In this document: in pieces, positions 23,900 to 33,740 of the stretch
Position numbering within the stretch: the stretch's first letter is position 1
How the letters are laid out: every line of letters begins with the position of its first letter
Assembly: GCA_016748015.1 (NCBI GenBank)
Contig: JAAOMT010000741.1
Span: forward strand, 62,001-126,000
Source of the DNA: Geosiphon pyriformis
Taxonomy: Eukaryota; Glomeromycota; Glomeromycetes; Archaeosporales; Geosiphonaceae
DNA: 64,000 nucleotides
Direction: 5' to 3'
The notes under the pieces: generated by a model
The model's input: only the letters and a program-made list of their open reading frames with translations
Told to the model about the DNA's origin: nothing
The model's database searches: none
Position numbers and translations under genes: made by a program

Positions 23900-24334
23900 T
23901 TAGGTGGCTTCCATGATTAAGACTTTGATAAGAATAGTGATGCTGTTGACTTCTATAGGGAAGTTATCAATTTTACTGATAGGAGTTTTGGTTATTCCAT
24001 CAGTGATTATGATCCTGGTATTGGCAGCATGATCAACTCGATGACCTAATTGGTTCATGAGTTGTTTTGTAATGATGCTGCTAGCTGATTCACTATTTAG
24101 GATCAGTTTAATAAAGTGGCCATCAACTTTGGCATCCATGTACATTGCCATGATAGGTTTTTTCTCGAGTGTGGCTCCACTGAACAAAGGGGTTTCTGTC
24201 AGTTCCTCAATTTCGAAGGGAAATATTGCTGCTAGAAATTTGTCTTCCATGATAGTGGCTGGCAAAATATTGGTAAGTGGTTGCTTCTGGTTGGGTTCCT
24301 GAGTGTTGGGTGAGATGTCTTCTGTGGTAACCAA
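23900..24334 (-). pseudogene. retropepsin of element 2, catalytic Asp replaced
   Basis: A 144-residue open piece with KLILNSESASSIITKQLMNQLG and, downstream, RIIITDGITKTPISKIDNFPIEV, the two halves of a retropepsin. The family active site D-S/T-G reads N-S-E. GAT-to-AAT and GGA-to-GAA are both G-to-A changes. Protease activity should be absent. Element 4 has Asn at the same position. Confidence 0.8.
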
Positions 24335-24749
24335 AAGACTTAAATAGTTTTGAGAACTCGGGTTTTGAGTATATCCAGTTCCTGAACTCCGCTGTTATGA
24401 TCCTGATGACTGGTTGGATGAACTGGGAATCAGTTGGTGAACAACCATTGCTGATCTCCAGTTTTGGGTAACTCTCGATCTAGGGTTTCTTGCTATCATT
24501 TGAGCTGGGTTTAATGGCAGTATTTGAACTGTAAGTGTCTAATAAATTATTTGTGGCTGTGGTAGTTGATATATTATTAGTGACTGTGGTTGATAAACTG
24601 GAGGTTAATATATGGGTGGTTGATATATTGGCTGTTGTATTATTGGCAAGTAAGTCGGTTAATATGGTGCTAAGTTGAATTGATAACTCAGAGTTGGGAA
24701 CTGGCAATTGGGGTTTCAATATTGATTTCCTGATCATAAGTTATTATTA

Positions 24750-26490
24750 TAAAATTAGCAGTCGGCTTTAATGTGGCCTTGTTTACCACAATTATGGCAA
24801 ACACATGTCTCTTGTTGCCACAGCTGATTTGGAGATGATGATAAACATGACTGATTTTGGAAATGATTCATGTTTTCTGAATTATTGCATCATTGTGGTG
24901 GTTGATAAATTGTGTGATTGTCAGCTAAGTATTCTTCTAACGGAGAATTAAAAAAAGCACCTCAAACTCCAATTTCTGATTAATTAAATTACTGAATTGT
25001 TTCAATTTGGAATCCAATTCAGATAATCCATTCATCACTAGGTTAATGGCTTGGGCATGATTAGCTTCGAGTTTAGTTGCTTCAAAATCTTAGACATTAG
25101 TAACTACAGCTTGAAGGTTTGCTGAATGCATTGGACATATGCGTTGGAGGATGCTACTGCACAGGCCTTTAATAAATTGGTTTAGAATTTGGGGCACTGT
25201 AAAATAGTCAGTTTGGATTGCTTGAATCTGGTGCAGATTCCTATGGAAGCATTCTAAGTAAGTAGTGACTGCTTCATTTTCTTCTTGTTTGATAGTGGTG
25301 AAAGTATTTGCTAGCCAATTAATACTATTATTGTTGTTGAAGTATTGTAGAAATGCAAGCTTGAATGCAGCAAAATCTTGGAGTTTGTTAACCAAACTTT
25401 GATACCATGAATCGGCAGTATCTTGGAGAAAATAAGGAATGGTCTGCATGGCTCTAGCGTCATTCCAGTCATTGGCTATGATGGCTTTCTCCACATTGTT
25501 TAGCCACACTTGGGTGTCGTCTTCTTTGCTAGTGAATTTCTCAAGTTTTACTATCAGAGTGTAGGCCATTGGATTGATGTTTAGTTGTTGCAATTGTTGT
25601 TGCTGCTGTTGAAGCAGCTGCTGTGGTTGTTGAGATGGTTGAAGTAGCTGCTGTTGCTGTTCATTAATTGGTAGAGCTAGATTAATTACGATTACTGAAA
25701 GTAAGTGTTGTTAATTATTGATGTCAGGGTTGCGATTGTTCTGATTGTGCTGTATTTGGAAATTTGGAGTCTCAATTTCTGGATTTTTCAAATTTGGATT
25801 TTGCTGAGTCAGGAAATTTAGGGTTTCAATGTTCGGGTTTTCTGGGATTGGGTTCTGGTAAGTAAATTTTTGATCTTCAGATTCTTCTTCCTCTTTTTCT
25901 TGTTCTTCTTCCAAATCTGTTACTTCCTAGGGACTTGCAGTTCTAAAATCTGGTTGCAGTAGTGAAAATTGAAGTCCTGATAGCATTGAAGATTGTGACT
26001 TAAATTCTTTGAAATACATGCCATATGGTTTTAGAAGATCTTTTTTCTTTTGTTTACTCTGAAATGGGAATTGTCCAAAAGTTGATGTCGCATGTAATGT
26101 GAACACGTCTGTTGCTGTAATGTTAATGGCACTTCCAGGTGTATAGTAGTATGATGGATTTGTTGGTAATTCAATTCTGTGTTTCTTCCAAGTAGGTGAT
26201 TGAATCCATTGGAGTGTTACTGCTGGTGTTTGTAATTTTCTTTTGCCTTTATTGGCATAAGTGATTGGGTATTTTTGTTGTGTATGATGTTCAATTTCTT
26301 TATTAATTTCAGTGATAATGGATTTGAAATTATAATTTGTTGGTAAGCTGGTGTTTTGGATTAATTTGTGGTAAAAAGTTTTTCTCACTGATTCAGTGTT
26401 TACTGGTGTTCCTAACAAATAGGCAATTCTTTTGTTGACATAGAAATTGAAGGCTGATTCTGCTGATATCTGATTGTGGTTCAATCCCAA
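24750..26490 (-). pseudogene. Gag of element 2 (broken)
   Basis: 26490-25927 is an N-terminal domain also found in element 4 (ESAFNFYVNKRIAYLLGTPV). 25914-25711 is acidic with Asn/Pro repeats, and Gln-rich sequence follows. 25593-25090 is a retrotransposon-gag capsid domain (QVWLNNVEKAI, IPYFLQDTADSWYQSL, EAVTTYLECFHRNL). About 24823-24757 encodes an intact CCHC knuckle (CHNCGKQGHIKADC). The pieces are separated by stops. Gag forms the particle and binds RNA. Confidence 0.82.
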
Positions 26491-26606
26491 GTGTTAACAG
26501 TAGTGTTTAAATAAGGATTTTGTGAATCCTAAATGGTTTGCTCCTATACTTTCTGATTCTGCCACTGTTGATTTATTTGTTGGTGCTAGTTCTCTGTAGA
26601 ATTATA

Positions 26607-26623
26607 CCTTACAGGGAGCATCA
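26607..26623 (-). other. primer-binding site of element 2
   Basis: On the minus strand TGATGCTCCCTGTAAGG starts two bases inside the 5' LTR. It is the element 4 site with three to four transitions; the usual TGG has become TGA. Confidence 0.7.
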
Positions 26624-27034
26624 AATGTTACAGATGATTATTTGGAATCTTAAGTCAAATAACAAATCTGTAATTTGGTGCTTAGTTGGTACTCAGGTGT
26701 TGATATCTGAAGGTTTTGATTGTGGAGTTTTTTGTATAATGGACAGAGATTTTAATTGATGGTTTTATCTATTGCTTCCCAAAACTGCAGTTTTGTCAAA
26801 TTTTTTTCTTAGTGTGGTGGCTGATAATCCTCCTGGTAAGCTATCCTCAAATTTATGAGTGTTCTACTCTTGTTTCACAGGTCTTTTACCAGTTACTATG
26901 ATGTCTGTATCTCAGTGCTTTTAATCCTTAATCAATTAGTATACAACAATAAAAAAATCAAAGAAAGAAAAGAAAATAAAAGAAAAGAAAAATAAAGAAA
27001 AGAGCCAAAGCAATGCACAAGTTAGTATTCCATT

Positions 27035-27106
27035 AATAGCCATGATCAAGAGCTATTGTTCCAGTGGGGTTAAGTATCAATTACTATCAACATGAAGTAT
27101 TGATAG
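27035..27106 (-). promoter_or_regulatory. paired stem-loops in LTR leader
   Basis: AATAGC (27035-27040) pairs with GCTATT (27052-27057) around an 11-base loop. CTATCAACA (27084-27092) pairs with TATTGATAG (27098-27106), one mismatch, around 5 bases. Both recur in every family A and B LTR of the window, downstream of the TATA box in sense, so they would be in the transcript leader. Confidence 0.6.
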
Positions 27107-27207
27107 TGAAGAGTGGATTGAGATAGTGAATAATTATTTATTGATATTTGTAGTGTGAAAGGTTTCTAACTGATAGATTCTGCTTTTTCTACTTCTAATG
27201 CTACCAC

Positions 27208-27215
27208 TATATATA
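27208..27215 (-). promoter_or_regulatory. TATA box of 5' LTR of element 2
   Basis: TATATATA on the minus strand, with the palindromic array upstream in sense (27250-27435). Confidence 0.55.
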
Positions 27216-27249
27216 CATAATTGATGTTCTACAAGATCATTCACATTCC

Positions 27250-27435
27250 CGAACAATGTGCTATAATTTCTTAAGCAATGCTCACATTGCTGAGTGATGT
27301 GCTCTCATCTTCTAATATTGCTCTATATTGCTGAACAATGTGCCATGTTTTCTGATATTGCTCTATATTGCTAAGCAATATGCTGTGATTTTTATTATTG
27401 CTCTATATTGCTGAGCAATGTGCTCACATGCTATA
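27250..27435 (-). repeat. palindromic tandem array in 5' LTR of element 2
   Basis: Repeated ATTGCT(G/A)AGCAATGTGC-type units at 40-bp spacing, with an extra degenerate unit (CACATTGCTGAGTGATGTGC) relative to the left LTR. Confidence 0.85.
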
Positions 27436-27491
27436 TACTATTCTCCTATTGGTCTACTATTTTCTTATATCTGTTTTTTCTATAAGTAACA

Positions 27492-29341
27492 TCATGAAGA
27501 ACATTAAATTTACTATAAACCAAAGATATTTGATTAGAAAGGATCTTTGATAGGATTTTTTAGACTGTTTTGATCAAAGCAATAGGCCTAGTGTTTATTA
27601 AAACTCTATTCCATTCATAAGGTTTTGGAATTATAGAAACTCATGCTCTTTTCCAAGAGATTAAAACTGCATCAAAAGTTAAATAAGCATTTAATAGCTT
27701 CAAAAGACAATCTAACACCTCCTTATCACAATGCTTCTAAAGTTCATTAGAAATTTCAGACAAACCAGCAGCTTTATTATTAGATAAATAACCAATAATT
27801 GAAGACAATTTCCTTATGTTAATCTCCTTTATTATACCAAAAAAGACATTATCATCCACATAATTCAGAAGCATATATTGATGAGACCACAAATCAGACA
27901 TTCTCAGAAGTACCAACTGCTTTCTTATTCATGCTTCTATGATCTCATCAACCTTAAGCTTAATTTTTTTAGGCCCAATTACTATCTTATTTTCTATGAC
28001 CAAGTGATCTAAAACAATCTTGCAAAATGGATATTTCAAAATACTTTTTATTATCTGCTCTTTGTCAGAACAGAAATTCTTTATATGACAGTTGATAGTC
28101 TTTCTAATATCATTATCTTCAGCCAATTTTGATTCATAATACTTAGACTTAATCAAGTTTGCTGAACTTACACTCTTAAAAATCATGCCAGTAACTTCAA
28201 ACACCTCAACTTCATTAATAAACACCCAAACTTTAACAAGATGGTCAAAATTCAAAAGATCTCCAAAATTCTAGTATTTTACAATCTTGGCAATAAGCAG
28301 TTCCAATTTATAAAATTTATAAAATTGTTTGTTCTTTGAACAATTATATTTACTATATTAACTCTTAGAGAACACCCTAGTAGCAGCTTGTATCATGGCT
28401 TCTTTCAGTACTTTCCACATCATATCTAAGTCACTATTGTTTTTTGCAGTTCCAAATGCATAAGATTGGGCCAACAACTTAACAGAAAAATACTCCTTAA
28501 AATACAACCATTGAATTTTGTCTGCATTTCTTAATTTAAATTTCCACTGGTCTTGGTTGGCCTGCTTATAAACACTAATAAGATGAGCATTTAGAAGCCC
28601 ATCCAAACCAACCAAAACTGAAACTGATTTATAATCTGTATCAAAAAACTCTGACACATCATTAACTTTATGTGATGCAATTGCAGACATTAAATTTTCA
28701 CTCACAAAAATAAAATCTATCACTTTCTCAACACTTCTAGAATTGCTTCAAGTAAAAGCTTTGGCCAATAAATGTTCATTAAAAGTATTAATCAGGTCCA
28801 AATCCAAGCAGAACTTGAAATTAGCACTCCTCTTTGATATATTTTTATTAAAATTACCACCTAAAATCACAAAAGAGCTAGAATTGACTGCCATAGAGAT
28901 CATAAAGTTAATATTAGCAGCTTGGCCAAAACAAACACCAATGAATACATTAGCATAAAGACTTAAGATTGTAATTGAAAGTTTGTTCTTGAACAAAAAA
29001 TGTACAGAAATCAACTGACCAGAAATTTTTTTCATTTTAAACACATAACAAGCCAAAAATATGTCCATAATTATGACAATTTTAGCATCAAGAAAATCTG
29101 TATTCAAACCAGAAATGAAAACCCAAACTCCATCAAACTTATTCATAATCTATGGCCTAATGCTAGACCTTAATTTTGTTTTCATAATAATTGAAACCAT
29201 ATTTTCTGATTCTTTATGCCAATAAACAATGTCTTCCTGCTTGGCAGAGACATTAACACTCCTAACATTACATGTAGTAAATTTCCAGACCAGATTCATT
29301 ATTGGGAAGAAAAAAGTGCCAAGAAATCTGAACCAATACAC
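27492..29341 (-). pseudogene. endonuclease and first half of RT, LINE A ORF2 (broken)
   Basis: 29341-29150 has NVRSVNVSAKQEDIVYWHKES, the start of an APE-type endonuclease. 29146-28748 includes SSFVILGGNFNKN (GDFN box with D to N). 28723-28358 includes MIDFIFVSENL and DTDYKSVSV (the catalytic His of the SDH box is Tyr). 28255-27492 leads into RT with pre-palm sequence. Endonuclease would nick target DNA for priming. It is inactive as read and disrupted by stops at 29147 and elsewhere. Confidence 0.82.
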
Positions 29342-31303
29342 AAATAATCCAATTTCAACAAAACAGAACCAACAAAAGCTTCAAGAGCCACCAATTTTGA
29401 TTTCAGACTGCTTATCTTAGTGGTAAGAATTTTTGAATTATTTGAACCCAGAGTCGAAAACATATTTACTACAGCCAAAGAAAGAATCATAGAGGGCATC
29501 TGCAAAATATCCAAAACCATATTTGAATCTGAATCCAAACTCAAAGACACAATCACTACAAGAGAGGAAGGTTGAGAGACAAATACCAAAAACACCAATT
29601 TGACCAAGCTTAGCTTTTTCATAATACTCAAAACTTGATCAGCCAAAAGCTCCAAAGAATATTCTAGCAAGACTAGACAATTATTAATAAAGGAACTATC
29701 TTGAACAACCAGATTGCTCTTTTTATTACTTGAGACACCAAAAGGAAAAAAACCAAACCCAGAACCAGAACTAAAATAAGAACCATCAGAAGAAGATGTA
29801 AGTAAAACCACCTGTGCCCAAAACTTGTTATCAAAAGCAGTAGAATGGGAGATAGAAACACTTTTCTTTGTATACAACCTTGCCAGCTAAAGACAACATT
29901 TATTTAAAGTGACTCTTTTAATGGTCTTTGAAGACTTAGAAATAATCAAAGTTGGTGCATCACACTTTAAAGCAGAATAACCAAAATGCTTATACTTTTT
30001 ACAGCAACCAAATTCAATCTAGTCCAAGAAAGTTTAACATCACTAAATATTGACTTAGTGTAATATGCAGATTTCAGACCCTTCTTAGATTCAAAACCAA
30101 TTACAGCATAATGAATCCAGTTGCCAGTATTGAGTAAGCAATTAATAATGCATGTTTTACCACCAATCTCATTTAAAAGAGTGCCCAAATCATAAGCAGT
30201 TGTTCCCACAGACAAAATAAACAACAAAGCTCTAAACTAATCTCTTGATGCCCAGATATTATGATCTCCTACAGTTATAGTCACATGCACTGAATCTTTA
30301 CCAATCAGAAAGAACTATTTAGCAGCCAATTGTTCAGCCTAACTTAAATCAACAAGTTTTATCATAGTCTTTTGTCACATTTCAATTAATTGAATTTTAA
30401 TTGACTTAATTTTACCAAACTCAGCTACTGCAGTAATGATTATTTCCTTAGACATGTCTATGGGAATTTTTTTGATAATCACAGCCTGATTTGAAAGCAT
30501 TTTTTGTTTCTTGACATCAATATTTGTGATGATTTTTTTTTCTTTGACTAATAAAACAGCCTTCTTTATGTTAATCTCTGAAGTGAAGATAGATCTGATA
30601 ATTCCTTCAAACTTTGAAAAAATAGTGGCCCTCCCAAAACCATTGATAGATAAAAATAATTTTCTAATAAACTGAGTCTTTGCCATTGCTAATTTTCCTT
30701 CCACAGCTGAAAGATTAATATCCAAAGCAATGACTTTTTAATTGACACTTTTACTGAAGTTTTAATAATTTTTGAGTCAATCTACTTCTTGTCCAAAGAG
30801 ATAAGCAAGTGAAGAGGGAGAACAATCTTATCATTATCTATACTAAAATTGGGAAAACTAAGTAGAGAACCAAAAACAGCATTAGTGTTAATTTGCTTTG
30901 TCTTGGGCATAGTAGCAGCCAAGCCCAAAAGAAACTCACTATTTATACCAGACATGTTAACATTTTCATTATTACCAGATAAACTTTTCACATCAGAATA
31001 TATATTATCACTAGGTTCAAATTTACTCAAGGAGATATCCCTTTTATCACCAGAATGCTTAATATTTCCAAAGACAACTTTCTTCTTTTGAGAAAAAAAA
31101 CCACCAGCAAGACTGTAAAAAGCATCTTTGAATGCCTTCTTCTTAGACATAATGCTATCTGCAGTAGCCTCCAAATCTACAAAAAATGAGTTATTATTAA
31201 GTAAAGAAATATTGATATAAACTAACAAGAAAAAATAAAAAACTTCTTTTTTAGAAAATGTGTTTTTTGAGAATTTTTGAAGATAAGAAAAAAAGAAGTT
31301 CAA
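29299..31303 (-). pseudogene. ORF1 of LINE A (broken)
   Basis: The first Met of the coding match is near 31152 (MSKKKAFKDAF), and LINE C starts at the corresponding ATG. 31152-30780 is the N-terminal domain. 30725-30375 contains an RRM-like segment (AVIIKKIPIDMSKEIIITAVAEFGKIKSIKIQL). 30227-29967 continues it. A knuckle at about 30000-29955 has lost a Cys and its His to Tyr. 29877-29299 is a Ser-rich, coiled-coil-like tail. ORF1 proteins bind LINE RNA. Confidence 0.78.
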
Positions 31304-33300
31304 ACAATTTAATAATCAAAATAATTAAAATATTAATAAGTTTAATAACAAATTTAACTAATAAAACTAATTTAATTAATTAAAAATTTATAATAATAGT
31401 AATAACAGTAATAATTAAAAATACAATAAAAAAACCAATAAAACAAAAATTTTAACATAAATTTAATATTAACCAATTAAAAATTAAAAATTTTAGACTA
31501 TTAGCAAATTTAACCAAAATATTTAAAAAAAATAAAAATATTTTGTAATTAATAGCTAAATAATTTAAATTTTAATATTTAAAACAGTATTAACTACAAA
31601 AATTTTTTTATTAAATACAATATTTTTTTAAAATATTAATTTTTTTAATTATATTAATTATATTTTTTTAAAAGTTAAAAAAATAAAAAATAAAACAAAT
31701 ATAATTACAAACTTAAAAAACCAATTTATTGATTTTAAAAACAATACAATCAAAAAAAATCAACCAATTTGGTTTTAAATATATTATAAAAAAGAAATCA
31801 ATTTACTAATTTTAAAAACAATATAATCAAAAAAAAATTAATTAACTTAGTTTTAAACATATTATAAAAAAAAATAATTTTTTTTAATAACAAAAAAAAT
31901 TATAATATTATTTTTATTTATTAAATTTGATTAATAAGCAAAAATAGTTATAATTATATTAAAAAACCTAAAATTAATAATAATTATTGTTATTTATTAA
32001 CAAATTTTAAAACAATCTAAATAATTTTATTAAATACACTAAAAGCTGTTTTAATATTAACAACAAATATATTTTTAAACATATTATACAAAACAATAAT
32101 AGCAAAAAAAGAAGTAAATTTAGAAACTATTATAAATTTAATAATCTTAAAAAAAAAAAGAATAAAACTAACAAATTTAATTTAAATATAATATTTAAAA
32201 AGATTTAAAAAGCTTTATATTATTTTTAAATACAGATTTAACATTAATAAAACTATGTATAAACTAAAATATAATTTTAATAAAAGCCAACTTAATATTA
32301 AAAAAACATTAAAATCAAAATAAAAAACAATATTATTAAAAAACAAAAATAAATAATGTTCGTTTTTATTTAATTGGTTTAATTTTTAAGATTAAATAAT
32401 TTAATAAATTAATTAGCTAAAAACATATTAAAAACATAATTTGTTTTGCTTTTAAAACCAATAAAAATTAATATATAATTAAAAATTAATTCAATTAAAA
32501 TTAATTAATGTGTTTTTATTATTATTGTTTAAAACAAAATTTTTTTTTTATTCATAACCACAATAAAACTAAATATTATAATTGATACAAATAATATAAA
32601 TTCAATAAAAAATCAAAAAAATTAACAATTAACTTAAAAAAAAAAGTTGTTTTTTAATTGTTTTGGCTTTTTTTACTATTTAAATAGCAAAAAAAAATAG
32701 TAGCTTGGCTATTAGTTTATAGTTAAAATCTTAATAAAATGATAATTACATTAAAAATTTTTTAAAAAAAAAACTTTTATTTAAAGCCAAAAACAGTGTT
32801 TTTTAATTATCAAAAAACTGATTAACTACTATTTTATTTAAAAAAAAATGCTTTTATAGAGCATTATTAAATAGTTTTTACAGTTGTAAATGTTTTACTA
32901 ATAAAAATATTACTAGTTGCTTCAAAAAATAAAAAGATTACAACTTTTTTACTTTTTGTTTTGATTGTAATCATAAAATTACAAAAGAGAAAAAGTTTTT
33001 TTAAAATAATTTATTATATAAAAATAAAAATATGTATAATATTATTTGACTTTGATAATTTGTTATAATAATTTTATTGTTAATTATATATTATATTTAT
33101 TAAAACTTTTAACAATTTAACTTAATTTAAATTATAATATATATAAAAATTTTGTTAACTAGTAATTTATGGTTTTTTAAACTTAAATTAATTAAAACTT
33201 GAACAAATAAAGATTAAATTTGTTAAATAATAAGAAAAACAAATAAAATTAATGAAGAAAGTTTTAATTTAAATAAAATTTTATCTAAGTAAATTTGTGA
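31304..33300. other. extremely AT-rich region without recognisable genes
   Basis: Nearly pure A/T on both strands with no convincing ORF. 31310-31600 resembles 46960-47230 in order and orientation, suggesting copies of one very old repeat. A 77-bp tandem duplication lies at about 31722-31875. Confidence 0.6.
31722..31875. repeat. 77-bp tandem duplication
   Basis: CAATTTATTGATTTTAAAA at 31722 recurs as CAATTTACTAATTTTAAAA at 31799. The following bases, through TTTTAAACATATTATAAAA, keep the same order in both units. Confidence 0.7.
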
Positions 33301-33740
33301 CATTTGACAAAAATATTTGATTTTTTGCGTGATAGGTGCTGTAAGTCAAGTAAGATTAGATTTTTTGTTCTTGAAAATTCAACTTTTTACATTTCAAAAG
33401 GAACTTTAAAAGTAGAAAAATGATATCGAAGTAGATCAGCACCCAGTTTAATAATAACAGATAATACGTGGCTAGTGGACAAGCCAACCTATGAAATATT
33501 TTGAAATAACTTAGTAGATGGGACTGGAAGTGATTTATCTTTCAGGGAATTCACAGCCCTGAAGAAGTGTTCAAATTTCACCGTATCCTTGGATTTAATC
33601 TCTACCGTTTGAATTGCTAACACTTTAAGTTTAACTTAAGGAAAATCTCCAGCTTATTGCCAAAATTAAAAATGTAAAAATTGGTTCAAAAATTAAATCT
33701 GCCCACCAATGTTCCGAAGACAAACAACCCTTTAGCTTGA
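33301..33740 (-). other. 3' flank of the NOT4 gene
   Basis: Base composition changes here from almost pure A/T to mixed, just downstream of the NOT4 stop. It probably contains the 3' UTR. No polyadenylation site can be fixed from sequence. Confidence 0.4.

Larger units (their letters stand above)
17363..27491 (-). mobile_element. Ty3/gypsy retrotransposon, element 2 (near full length, defective)
   Basis: Two direct LTRs (17363-18209 and 26626-27491) enclose primer-binding site, Gag, protease, zinc modules, dUTPase, RT, RNase H, integrase, a C-terminal domain and a polypurine tract, all in minus sense. It inserted in the RT of LINE A. The 4-bp target is CTAT on the left and TCAT on the right; the homologous site in LINE B supports an original CCAT, so each copy seems to have suffered one C-to-T change. 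Stops and frameshifts in all major domains make it non-autonomous. Confidence 0.93.
26626..27491 (-). repeat. right (5') LTR of element 2, family A
   Basis: From TGTTACAGATGA to AAGTAACA, 866 bp. It carries the two stem-loops (27035-27057 and 27084-27106), TATA box (27208-27215) and palindromic array (about 27250-27435). It differs from the left LTR mainly by C/T and G/A changes and one extra array segment. Confidence 0.92.
14385..31303 (-). mobile_element. LINE A: non-LTR retrotransposon interrupted by element 2
   Basis: Sense is minus. The 5' leader and ORF1 lie at 31303-29299, endonuclease and first half of RT at 29341-27492, then element 2 (17363-27491), then the rest of RT, RNase H and C-terminus at 17362-14742. 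The 3' UTR ends in an A-rich tail (T-run on plus at 14384-14392). Flanks of element 2 join in frame in the RT (VLH then SDNFSVLKD) when one 4-bp duplication is removed. APE endonuclease plus RNase H suggests the Tad/I-like LINE groups, but I cannot assign a clade. All ORFs are broken. Confidence 0.88.

Noticed and set aside
17363-27491. Envelope gene in element 2
   Set aside because: No frame after integrase has a signal peptide, transmembrane segment or glycosylation-rich ectodomain; the region ends at the polypurine tract.
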